NCBI GenBank assembly: GCA_003049485.1
Contig: PYST01000535.1
Location: 1 to 18,387 of the forward strand
DNA length: 18,387 nt
Reading direction: 5' to 3'
Source: Ophioceras dolichostomum
Lineage: Eukaryota; Ascomycota; Sordariomycetes; Magnaporthales; Ophioceraceae
Below are positions 8,171-17,125 of this stretch, piece after piece (the stretch's first letter is position 1; every line of letters starts with the position of its first letter). The notes under the pieces were generated by a model, which worked only from the letters and a program-made list of their open reading frames with translations, made no database searches and had not been told where the DNA came from. A program made the position numbers and the translations under genes.

Positions 8171-10397
8171 TCCTCGCGACCCTCGAGAGGGTCGGGGGAT
8201 CCCTCTCGCTCTTCGGCGTCATACTCATCTTCGTCACGTTCTACATGTTCAAGCGCATCCGCACGGTACCCAACACCTTCATCCTCTTCGCCTCGATTGC
8301 CAACGTCGGAGCGAGCGTCGCAAGCATCATCGCACTCGCGGGGATCGAGGATGGAAGAAACTCTGCTCTCTGCCGCGCGCAGGGGTTCATGTTCGAGATG
8401 TGAGTTATCCTCTGTACTTGCGGACGTGAATGTGCTGGCACTGGGACGAGGCAAAATGGTGATACACTACGCTAACTCCTTCCTCTGATCCCATCTCTCA
8501 GGTTCATGCAGTCAGATCCCTGGTGGTCATTCGCGATGGCCGTCAACGTATGGATGGTCTTCTTCCTCGCTGCTAATCCCACGAGTTTCCGGCGCTATCT
8601 ATGGGTCTACTGCCTGATATGTTTCGGCGTGCCCGCGATACCCGCCTTCATCTGTCTGTTCCTCCGTCCGAACGACAAACCGATTTTCGGCGATGCGATT
8701 GTACGTCACTGAAAGCTTCTAATCCGCCTGGTTGGGACGGCACGCAACTGCCCACGTAAAGCGATGCCTGATCATCAAGCTGTGGCTAATCATCTGAACT
8801 CCCTCGGCATTCCCATGTAGCTCTGGTGTTGGATTGACAACGACTGGAACTCCCTTCGGATCTACTCCTACTACCTGCCGATCTGGGTTTGCATCGCCCT
8901 CTCGGCCCTCATCTACGTCCTCGTCGGCTACCAGGTTTTCCATCAGCGCAACCAGCTCCGCAACCTGACGCTGAGCAACCAAGCGAAGGACGCGTCCACG
9001 TCGGATGTGCGAGACTCTGCAGAAAAGGCAAGTAGGCTCATGGGCAATCTTAACAGAAATTTTGTATTTTTTCTCTTCGCGTCGCACCACCCACATATCA
9101 CATCGGCGCTTGAAGGGTAGCGTTCCCCCGCCTTACAGGTAGCGCCGCGCCAGGCCCGTCCCTGCACATCATAGTCCCATCTCTGTTGCTCCACCGTCCG
9201 TGCCCTCTTTCTAGTCCCATCTTCCCCACCATCCGGCATTCTTCAGCACCAAAGACTAACATAGCGCGGGGGGCACTCGTGGGGATCTAGAACCTCACGA
9301 CCCACTCATCGGCTGGCTTCTACGGGACAGTCACGACCGAGGTCCAGGTCACGAGCAACACTCGATGCGAAGTCATTGCCTCACAAACCACGCCACCAAC
9401 CACTCCGTCCGCCGTCGTCACTGCCTTCTCAGCCCCGGCCGCCATCCCCGGCGCTAAATACCACCCATGGAGCGACTACCCCACCGACGAGGAGCAGGGT
9501 ATGTCCTCATCATCCATCATCCCCATGAGCCCTCTCTCCGGCGGCCCCTTCTGCCCCACGAACAACAACAGCGGCTCTCACCACGGCAGCAGCATCGCCG
9601 GCAGAACCGGCAGCAACGCCACTAGTTCCGGCCACTCCACCGCCTCCATCCCCGGCATCCCGGCCGCAGCAGCAGCGCCGTCGTCATCTACGAATTTCCA
9701 CCACACCGCGTCCGTCATCTCCAGCGGTGCGCAGAACCATAAGCACCACCACAAGCACCAATCAGCCTCCGCAGCAGTCGCAACAGCGTCCGCCTCGGGG
9801 TCGAAGCGCCCCCGCCGCGCGACCCTGCAGCGCATAAACTCTTCCGGCCGCCGCTTCGCCGCGAAGCTCCGGCACATGGACCCCGTCAAACTAGCCTACC
9901 TGCGCACATCGTTCGTGTTCGCCATATCCGTGCTCGTCACGTGGACGCCGAGCAGCATCAACCGGGTCTACAACCTAGTGTACCCGGACAAGGTGAGCTA
10001 CGGCCTCAACATCGCCAGCGCGGCCGTCCTGCCACTGCAGGGCGTGTGGAACGCCGTCATCTACTTTTCGACATCGCACAAGATCTTACGGGAGGAGTTC
10101 GAGGCAATGTGCTTCAAGTCGCGGTGGCTGCGACGACTCGCCGCCGGGACTAGGCTGGATGGATCGGGACTGGCTGGAAGGGGGAGGGGAGCGCTTTTCT
10201 CTGCCGAGGCGGCCAGTGTCAGGGCCACGAGTCGGGGAGGCGGTGGACAGGGCGGGCAGAGTGGAGGAGAGCTGGCGAGGGTGGTCTCGCGGCAGAGGAG
10301 CGCGGCGGAGGGGGAGTTGCCGAGGTATAACTCGGGCGCTAGGATGGGGACGGTGAGGGTGCAGAAGGGGGGCGAGCTTGATACCATGACGCTATGA
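8083..10397 (+). CDS. cAMP-receptor-like seven-transmembrane GPCR (fungal class V, GPR-1/GprH type)
   Basis: Exons are 8083-8399, 8502-8700, 8821-9027 and 9291-10397, giving 609 aa. Intron donors are GTGAGT, GTACGT and GCAAGT (a GC-AG intron); all acceptors are AG, with a CTAAC branch site at 8472 and in intron 3 at 9256. TM1 is about 34-56, TM2 64-86, TM3 112-131, TM4 138-160, TM5 186-212, TM6 441-467 and TM7 479-501. Family hallmarks are C97 before TM3, the extracellular loop LWCWIDNDWNSLRI (173-186), TM6 VTWTPSSINRVYNLV, and a TM7 with QGVWNAVIYF. Loop 3 is very long (~230 aa), rich in Ser/Ala/Gly with a His cluster and basic patch (KRPRR) before TM6; the C-tail is Gly/Arg-rich. The family senses nutrients or other ligands at the plasma membrane through G proteins; the ligand here is unknown. 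ATG 8143 (G at -3) gives a shorter start, M21, more like the family and may be the real one. Confidence 0.9.
9028..9290 (+). other. 263-nt GC-AG intron of the GPCR gene
   Basis: Exon 3 ends ..GAAAAG followed by GCAAGTAG, the strong consensus that GC donors need. The acceptor is GATCTAG with branch GACTAAC at 9254-9260. Splicing keeps frame (phase 0) and joins RDSAEK to NLTTHSS. Without splicing the frame ends at TAG 9118-9120. The intron is more than twice as long as the other two in this gene. Confidence 0.75.
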
Positions 10398-11608
10398 GTC
10401 GCGGCGGGCGAGCGCTCAAGGAGAAAGGAAAGGGAAAGGAAAATGGGGAGGAAAAGGGGAGAGGGATATATACATACACATACTACTACATGCATGGATG
10501 TAGGAAGGTACGGCGGTGGGCGGTTGGCAGATTACCGCCCGACGTATACCAGAAGAGACGGCTGGCGCAGAATGGGGCGGTTGAGAGGGTACGACTGTCC
10601 AACTATCAGGACGGACCCTCTCGATGGAATTACCACCTCCGGGCTTGCTTTTCTATCCTCTCTGGACGGAGAGGGGTTCTACACATTTTCTATCTCTTTT
10701 ATTTGCCCATACTCTTTTACTTCTTCTCTTCTTTATTTTTTTTCCATGGGTTGGATATCGACAAACGCCGGGTCCGCGATACAACTACGCCGTTGACTGT
10801 ATTGATAAAACTGACCTCTTGGATACCTTACCCTATTTGATGTTACCTTATCGTGCTTCCTGTACTTACCCCAATGGTTAAGTGTCGTTATCGAAATGTG
10901 GCCAAGCTGCTTGGTGCCACCTGTGGTTTTGTATTTTTGGGCTGACCGATGCTGCTTCATCCAACCGCGCCATTCCACCTCCTCTGATCGCCTTCTTCTG
11001 CTTCTCTTCCGGTTCAGTCCTACTGTAGGTTCGACGGTGCCTACCTCCAGGTATCAATGAGAACGGCACGGCTCCACATCGCTCGCCGCCGGCACGGCCA
11101 GTTCGCATGGGTCCTCGCTGGTCTTAGACCGGCGGTTCCTAGCCTGTCCGCCCCGCAATTTTCCAACGTCTTCCGGTTCGGCACATTTGGCGATCGGATG
11201 TCGCCGAGGAGATATATATTTGTTCGCTAGGCAGAGCCAAGAAGTTGTTTTCAGGATATGCTGATCCTGACGTGCTCGTTCCGTTCTGTCCGGCATGCCT
11301 ATGTGGGATACCTACTTCCTCCTCTCCGACAAGGGCAGCGGGCGCAGTACCTGGTGGTGGGTGTTACACTTGTGGTGGGTGTTACACTTGTGGTGGGTGT
11401 TACACTTGTGGTGGGTGTTACACTTGTGGACGTGGACGACAAGAGGGAGATCACAAACAAATTGTATCTCTCTTCTGCCAAGTCTCTGCATTCTTTGCTT
11501 CGTCTACAAAAACAAAATCGTGTACATCTCTTGTTACAAATTCTCCAATCAATGACCTGATTTCCTTCCAACAACGTATGGCCGCCCACGACCATCGATG
11601 CCCCGTCA
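10398..11608. other. Convergent intergenic spacer: 3' regions of the GPCR and AsaB-like genes
   Basis: The GPCR (+) and the AsaB-like gene (-) converge here. A purine tract (10419-10466, broken only by T at 10444) follows the receptor stop, and a T-rich stretch lies at 10726-10743. A four-copy 18-bp minisatellite occupies 11355-11426. No gene is supported; the open frame 11245-11646 is an artefact of the minisatellite being open in every frame. Confidence 0.55.
11355..11426. repeat. 18-bp minisatellite, four perfect copies
   Basis: The unit is TGGTGGGTGTTACACTTG, repeated four times without a mismatch and followed by a partial TGG. A shorter GGTGG run precedes it. It lies about 180 bp past the stop of the AsaB-like gene, probably in or just beyond its 3' UTR. 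Perfect identity between copies suggests recent expansion, so copy number may vary between strains. Confidence 0.95.
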
Positions 11609-12675
11609 TCAATCCCGATCATCAGGATGGAACACCAAGCACCTAACCTCGATACTCTCCCGCGTCGGCGCGTCGGCCGGCGCGTCCGGGTCCACAAACG
11701 CAGTGTGCGGCACGCGCCTGGCCCTCCCGTCCGTCTTGCTGTCGAAGCACTTGATCAGAATAACCTCCTCGGGCGAGAGGCGCGACTTATAGAACCACTT
11801 CTGGCCTGGGGCATGGCGCACGCCGAACGTCTCGCCCCGACGGTCCGGGTAGATGAGCCCAATGGGCACGAGCTCTGATTCGGACACGGAGGAAGCCTCG
11901 GCGATGGCGAGCGGGTCGCGCTGGATCGTGCGGATGGGCCGCCAGACGTTGATAATCTGCACGCGCCCCGCGAGGAGGACGTCGGCTTCGGAGGGGAGGT
12001 GGTGCGAGACGCGGTTGAGGGACGCGGTGTAGGATTGGTCGATGTGCACTTGTTGGACGGGGCCGCGGAGGGTGCGAGTTAGGGCTGCCTGGTCGGCGTT
12101 TGGGGCGGGTTGGAAGCGTGGGACGGGCGGGTTGCGGCGAATGGTGTGGTCGAAGATGAAGACGCGGGAGGCGCCGGTGCTGGTTGTGGATGAATTGCCG
12201 GGTCAGTGGACAAGTGGACACTCCAGCGAAGAAAAGAATTGATTTTTGTTGGGAGAGGACTTGGTGATGGATGGGTGTTGTGGGGCATTTACACGCTCTT
12301 CAGCAGCTCCTGGATCTCGGGGTAGTAGGACGCCTTGATCTGCTCGTCGTCGACGAAGTCCTTCTCGGTGGAGTGTTGGCGGTGGATCTGGAATCCGTTG
12401 CCATCTAGCGTGTACTTGTCCTCGTCCCCACGCACGTCGTGGATCGTGACTTCGTGCGCCTCCGTTTCGCGCTTGTACGACTCGGGCCGGTCGACGTAGG
12501 CCGGGTGCGGCGCCGAGCCGTCGGTGGGGTCTTTGAAGTAGTTGAGCACGGCCCGTACATTATGCTTCTCATTGCTTGTGTCCCGTGCGGAGCGCTCGGT
12601 GACCTGCACTTGAGTGCTTTCCTTGAGGGCGCCTAGGTCGGGTTGGATGGGGAGCTGGACTGCTGCGGTAGCCAT
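11609..12675 (-). CDS. AsaB / CmcJ / GA4-desaturase-like oxygenase family protein
   Basis: Exons are 12675-12293 and 12179-11609; the intron (113 nt) has donor GTAAAT, branch ACTGAC and acceptor CCAG, and the protein is 317 aa. The start CACCATGG is in strong context (A at -3). Family features are FDHTIRR (137-143), GPVQQVHIDQSY (167-178), INVWRPI (204-210), a QRDPLA motif, LIYPDRRGETFGVRH, and the C-terminal PHTAF (H286) followed by RESIEVR (R301, R307). H173 and D175 with H286 would form the facial metal triad of a non-haem Fe(II)/2-oxoglutarate-type enzyme. Relatives act as hydroxylases or desaturases in secondary metabolism (AsaB, fungal GA4 desaturase), but many members are uncharacterised and stand alone, as here. 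No synthase or other tailoring gene is visible nearby. The substrate cannot be inferred. Confidence 0.88.
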
Positions 12676-12715
12676 GGTGGTTGGTTGTGTGTGGGCGAAG
12701 CTTCTAAGTGCCGTG

Positions 12716-12724
12716 TTTATATGA
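12716..12724 (-). promoter_or_regulatory. TATA-like element of the AsaB-like gene
   Basis: The minus strand reads CATATAAAC about 40 nt upstream of the ATG at 12675. If used, the 5' UTR would be very short. It is a candidate core promoter by motif and position only. Confidence 0.35.
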
Positions 12725-12827
12725 CGATAAGTGATCCTTGCGTTACTTGGCAGAGAGTGATGACGGGCAATGTTCTGTCTGGTGACAATGCGACAACCAT
12801 CAAACATGAGCCATCGAGCCGGACCTC

Positions 12828-12845
12828 GGTCTGTTTAAATAGACC
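12828..12845. promoter_or_regulatory. Interrupted palindrome GGTCT-GTTTAAAT-AGACC
   Basis: Five-base arms flank an 8-bp A/T centre about 155-170 bp upstream of the AsaB-like start, within the expected promoter. It is a candidate binding site for a dimeric regulator; no regulator is identified. Confidence 0.3.
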
Positions 12846-13641
12846 TAAACGTGAACCTGGCTTCCCTTACAACTTTCAAATCTTCGCTTGCACGGCTCTT
12901 TGCTTCCCCGCAAGCACGTCATCAAAGCGTGAGGATTTCATGATCGACCGGATTGATAAGCACTTAAGCAAGATCCAATGAGATAGCGACGACGGGACAT
13001 CACCACGAGCTGCACAATGGTGCATCTGATCTTTTTTTCCTGTCGGGCCGCATCAACCGGCCTGGCCCGGATCAATGTTGGCATTTTTGGATTAAAAACC
13101 CGCCCGTTGATTTGAAATCGGACTCGACGTTCGGCAGGGCGTGGGCATCAACGTCGGTGCGTATCTTGGGAGCGCGTCTCTCTGGTGCGGGGTGCGGAGA
13201 CGGATTTCCGGGGAACACCTCGGCAGTTGGGCGGTGTGTGGGCTTGCTCGCTGGACTCTTCAAGCATCGGTCGATCGGCGTAATTGCCGAGCCGATTATG
13301 GGCAGAGTTTCGGTAATACTTGGAATAAGTTGTGCTCGCGAAGCTCCGGTTGTGCGTCGAGCCATCTGCGGACTCCTTGTGTACAGTGCTGGGGTCGTGG
13401 ATGCATGATCAGTGATGCTGTGTGTGTGGGATCCAAGTCTCATCACTCTCGCTATTTACCGTGCACCAAATCCTGTGTACTCTATCCTTGTGTCCCCTGT
13501 CCCAGTAGCGTCTCGTGTACATACCGCAGGGTATCCCTTCATCTATCATATACAATTAAATGCAAATCGGTGGCTATACAGATCAGGAAACAAAATAGAG
13601 CAAATATCAACACGTGCACCGCTATACGTTCGTCACACACT

Positions 13642-15553
13642 TTACCTGGGCACATGTACCAACTTGGTAATAGTTGTCCCATCATCAAGCACATCCGCCT
13701 GTTCTTCTAGTCGATAGCCTCTCCACTTGGGAAGCAAAACAGTCCACACGTACCAGTACAGGATGGAGAAAGACATTCTGTAGAGCAGCCCCAAGGTCGT
13801 TAGCTGGCTGTCTCTGTGGGTGACATAGAGTTCACAAGGAGGATGATCGGGGACACTCTTACATGCTCGCGCCAACAATAGCATAAGTGGCATAGAACAA
13901 GCCGTTTGCAGGCTTCTCCTTGGGTGGGAAGAACGGTGCCGCGATTAACGGCAAACAGAGCGCGATCCTCAGCAAAACTGCTGGGATCCACGCCTTGAAC
14001 GGCCGCTTCAGGTCCGGCCGCTTATATCGTAGCCAAAGCAGGCCGGAAGCCGAGGCAAGAGCGAAAAACTGACCTGGGTAGCCCTCGACCTCCAGGATGA
14101 AAGAGTACACCTGCTTGGAAGGCGGCAGGACGATGACTAAAAACGACGGGATGAAGTGCACCACCAGCCCGCCGAGCGGCGACCCAAACGGGCGGGTCGA
14201 CGACAGCAGGCTCGTAAACGGTAGGAAGCCTTGCCGCGCGATCTCCTGCTTGAGGCGGCTCATGGCGAACGCCACGACGAGCACGTTGCCCGCGGCCGAC
14301 AACGCCACGGCGAACGGGAGCAACACGCGGCCGAGCTGGTCTCCGAACGCGCGCTCGAAGAACAGCGCCGCGATCAGCTCCCCGCTCGCCTTGATCTCGT
14401 CCAGCGGCACGACGGTGAAGTACGCCACGTTGACGAGGAGGTACATGGCGCAGGCGGTGACCAGCGCCGTGCGCGTCACGGACTTGAGCGTGCGGACAGG
14501 GTCCTTGACCTCGTTGAGCACGTTGTTGGCGTTCTCCAGACCCGCGAACGAGTAGAAGACCTTGAACAGGGACGTCGAGATGATGCCCCAGTTCCAGTTC
14601 GAGCCGGCCCAGAGCGAATCCCATGACAGCAGAGCGCGGGCAGGACCTCCCCTGCCGCCGCCATCTCTGCTGCTGCTGTCGTGGGATGGTTCTCCCAGCC
14701 GGCTACGAAGGAGGCCAAGCGAAGAGGAATAGTCTGACGAAGGCGACGGCCGGAACACCAGCACGTACAGCCCGCTCAGGACCATAAACCCAACGAGCCC
14801 GACCTTCACCCACCCCAGCACATTCTGCAACCTCACCCCCGCCCTCGGCCACACGCCGTGCACAACCGTAACAAACGCCAGCAATCCCACCGCGACGGCC
14901 TTCCTCAGAAACTCACTTGCCCCTCCGTCACCACCAAACCCCAGCGCAAACAGCACATACTCGCTGAAAACAACACAGTTACTCGCCGTGAAACCCAACA
15001 ACACCGCCTGCACCGCCACGAAAGTCGACGCCAAAAACCGCGGCCTCCTGTACACAAACTCGAGGTACACCTTGTCCCCTCCCGAGCGGGGCAGCATGCA
15101 TCCGTACTCGAGCGAGATGGCGAGCGCGCAGGCCGCTACGCACGCGCCCGACACCCAGAGCAGCAGCGACAGGCCCGGGGAGCCGGCGTCGCGGGCGATG
15201 GCGCCGGGGGTGGCGAAGATGCCGGAGCCGATCACGCGCGAGATGACGAGGATGTAGGCGCTGGACCAGGAGAGGGTGCGGCCCAGCGGGGAGGTTTCCG
15301 GGAGGACGTCGTCTTCGATCGAGCGGGAGGGTTGCTGTTGTTGTTCGGACGACCCAAGAAGCGACTCTTCGGCGATGGCGGGGAGGATGGAGCCTGAGGC
15401 TGAGGAGACGGGGGAGGAGGGCGGCTGTGGTGATTGTTTTTTCGGGTTTGAGAGGGTCGAGTATCGCGGTCGTGGCGAGTTTGGTGGTGATGGGGAGGAG
15501 GGCGGAGAGGGAGGGGAGAGGAGCGGTTGGTGTTCTTGGTCGGTGGGCGTCAT
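13642..15553 (-). CDS. Methionine-permease-like APC-superfamily amino-acid transporter (Mup1 type)
   Basis: Exons are 15553-13863 and 13777-13642; the intron (85 nt) has donor GTAAGA, branch GCTAAC and acceptor CTACAG, and the protein is 608 aa. It predicts about 12 membrane segments. TM1 carries ISRVIGSGIFATPG (about 104-117), the broken-helix substrate motif of the family, and TM6 carries FYSFAGLENANNVLNEVKDP (about 333-352), the LAT/Mup signature. The C-terminal exon adds a membrane segment and the tail KWRGYRLEEQADVLDDGTT. The start in AAAATGAC has A at -3. The first ~85 residues are Ser/Pro-rich with a short Gln run, a cytosolic tail where such permeases are usually regulated. A Ser/Gly-rich insertion (about 270-303) lengthens the loop before TM6. 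Known Mup1/Mup3 proteins import methionine at the plasma membrane; related L-type amino-acid substrates cannot be ruled out. Confidence 0.88.
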
Positions 15554-16525
15554 TTTGGTGGACCGTGACTCCCTGGTGTAAATTTTTTTCTCTGTAGGCT
15601 CTGATCCGAGGCTAGCGATAGCTGTTGCCCTTGATCTCAAGACGCAGTGCGAGGGGTAGGAAGACGCATCGCAGGGTTGGTTATGCTGGAGTGACGAACT
15701 GTCGGTTCGACTTGCATTCGGAGGCCGGCCCTGCGCGAGGCAGAAAGGAAATATCTGGCCGCGGGGAGCGGCGAGGCGAGTGCGATATACAGTCGGCGGC
15801 AGGTGTATTGGTAAAAAGGAAGTAAAACCGTCGAGACGAGATTCCTAAGGGTATTTGAACGGCAGCTTGAGGAAACGGCGAAGTAGTCGAGATGGAAGGC
15901 GTGTACCCGCCAGGAAGGAAGATCAGCCAGCCAAGTGGTGGCTCACGCTGACGGGCCGTACGTGAGCATGGCAGTGCAGCACAATTTGACTAAGTACCTT
16001 AGCCAGGGCAAGTGTCGAGGAGACCTATGGAATCACGCCTCTTAAAAGACTGGACATCGCTACTGCGAATTCCCAGAATGGCACAGCAGATAACGACAGG
16101 AGGGGACGGAGCCAGGAAACAGATGCCACGGCCCGTTCGATCGGTCGCGGGGGCAATTTGGCCCCGCGGCCTGCACAGGGTGACAAATGCCCGCTGTCCC
16201 ATTGTCCGCCATGGACTGGATCGGACGGGTGGGATTGATAAGAAAAAAAATCCAAGACACAAAAAGCGCATGGTTGTTGGGGGTTTCGCCTTTTTGCTCC
16301 GGGTTATCGTGTATGGCGCGATGGTGTTGCTTGGTTTCAGGGGTGAAGGCGCGAGCTTCGAGCTTTCTGGTCCAGGAACGAACGCGCTGGGGCGTGGGAT
16401 GCAGGTGGGTCGCACGTCATCGCGCTCGCTAGTGACGAGCTGCAGTGGGGTCCGCTGTCAGAAGCTACGGGGAGCTGTGTTACCAAATTTGGTGCTGGAC
16501 GAGCCCTGTGGACGAGCCAGGGCTC
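15554..16525. other. Intergenic: permease promoter region; no supported gene
   Basis: This is upstream of the minus-strand permease. A C/T-rich stretch on the minus strand (about 15750-15600) fits a fungal leader. The 182-codon plus-strand frame 16012-16560 has no recognisable domain and runs into the terminal repeat of the element at 16526, so I do not call it. A small inverted repeat CTAAG-TAC-CTTAG lies near 15990. Confidence 0.5.
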
Positions 16526-16577
16526 GAGGTGGGAGAGACGCATCCCCTCCCGGTCGCTAAAACGCATCCCACTAAGC
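16526..16577 (+). repeat. Left terminal inverted repeat of the MITE-like element
   Basis: It begins GAGGTGGGAGAGACGCATC and ends CGCATCCCACTAAGC. It is the reverse complement of 16875-16925 apart from one substitution near the outer end and a small divergent patch of about 8 bp in the middle. Confidence 0.9.
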
Positions 16578-16728
16578 CCCTTTTAGGAAATCTACCACTA
16601 ACAAAATTGCACCGTGCGCGTCCTGCCAAACTGCCCGGGCCCCATCTACTAACACTCGCATACAACTTTCCCAAATCGCCTATTAACTTTGCACCCTGGG
16701 AACAGCAGCAAAATTGGGAAGTAACTTT

Positions 16729-16780
16729 GGGTTAGGTGGTTAGGTAGCTAGGGTTAGAAGTTAGGTATCAGGGTTAATGG
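16729..16780 (+). repeat. Degenerate telomere-like TTAGGG repeats inside the MITE
   Basis: The stretch reads as variants of the fungal telomere unit: GGGTTAGG, GGTTAGGT, TAGGGTTAG, TTAGGT, AGGGTTA. Units are interrupted by one to three bases. Filamentous ascomycete telomeres are (TTAGGG)n. It may be an interstitial relic captured by the element or chance G/T-rich sequence. Confidence 0.5.
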
Positions 16781-16874
16781 TTATAATTAGTGTTAGCTTC
16801 GTATTTGTTATATTGTATTATATCGAAGTGCGACAGAGGACTTGGGTGCGTTCAAATTGTGTGTTGGCCTGTTA

Positions 16875-16925
16875 GCTTAGTGGGATGCGTTTTAGCGATT
16901 CGGGGAGATGCGTCTATCCCACCTC
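16875..16925 (-). repeat. Right terminal inverted repeat of the MITE-like element
   Basis: It begins GCTTAGTGGGATGCG and ends CTATCCCACCTC. It is the mirror of the left arm, with two CGCATC motifs in reverse orientation. Confidence 0.9.
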
Positions 16926-17026
16926 CTGAGCTCACCAAAGCACCTTCTCCAGACGGGTGATGAAATCAGACTTTGCTACCTCCACGCGGTATTACCTGGA
17001 AACCTACCTCTGTATAGGGCCAAAGC

Positions 17027-17125
17027 AAAAACGTGTACCTCCCGAGTTGATTTAAACTCCTGTCCTTTGGGTTCCGTGGCCCTACCGTTCTGCAGGCGGA
17101 AATGGCGTGGGGGAGGGAAGTACAA
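17027..17125 (-). mobile_element. Possible degraded tRNA-derived SINE or tRNA-like sequence
   Basis: On the minus strand an A-box-like TGCAGAACGGTAGGGC is followed about 25 nt later by AGTTTAAATCA, a B-box-like string that differs from GGTTCGAATCC at four sites. Two of these are C-to-T and G-to-A changes. TTTTT follows shortly after, as in a Pol III terminator. The stems do not fold into a good cloverleaf, so it is not a functional tRNA. Confidence 0.3.

Larger units (their letters stand above)
12676..13641. other. Intergenic: AsaB-like promoter and permease 3' region
   Basis: This stretch separates two minus-strand genes. An 18-bp interrupted palindrome lies at 12828-12845. Positions about 13110-13410 are GC-rich with overlapping open frames on both strands (for example 13446-13072 minus and 13112-13408 plus), which I cannot match to any family. 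A degraded gene piece is possible but not supported. Confidence 0.45.
16526..16925. mobile_element. 400-bp MITE-like non-autonomous DNA transposon
   Basis: Terminal inverted repeats at 16526-16577 (52 bp) and 16875-16925 (51 bp) match closely; the inner 24 bp of each (16554-16577 and 16875-16898) are perfectly complementary, and the outer GAGGTGGG is also shared. Each arm carries CGCATC twice, like subterminal transposase-binding sites. The ~300-bp interior codes for nothing and includes telomere-like repeats. Weaker similarity (GGTGCT, GAGCTC/GGCTC) continues outside the arms, so the true ends could lie slightly further out. I cannot identify a target-site duplication or the superfamily. Confidence 0.8.

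Noticed and set aside
8400..8501. Reading through GPCR intron 1 to end the protein at FMFEM
   Set aside because: GTGAGT donor, GCTAAC branch and CTCAG acceptor are all canonical, and splicing restores the conserved TM3 sequence.
11355..11426. CRISPR-like array
   Set aside because: The units are contiguous with no spacers and the host is a eukaryote.
11245..11646. Cysteine-rich hexapeptide-repeat protein (GGCYTC units)
   Set aside because: The 18-bp minisatellite has no stops in any plus frame, so the repeat peptide is expected without coding function; there is no signal peptide or supporting context, and it overlaps the AsaB-like 3' end.
16012..16560. 182-codon plus-strand ORF as a gene
   Set aside because: It has no domain, runs into the MITE terminal repeat, and overlaps several competing frames in the permease upstream region.
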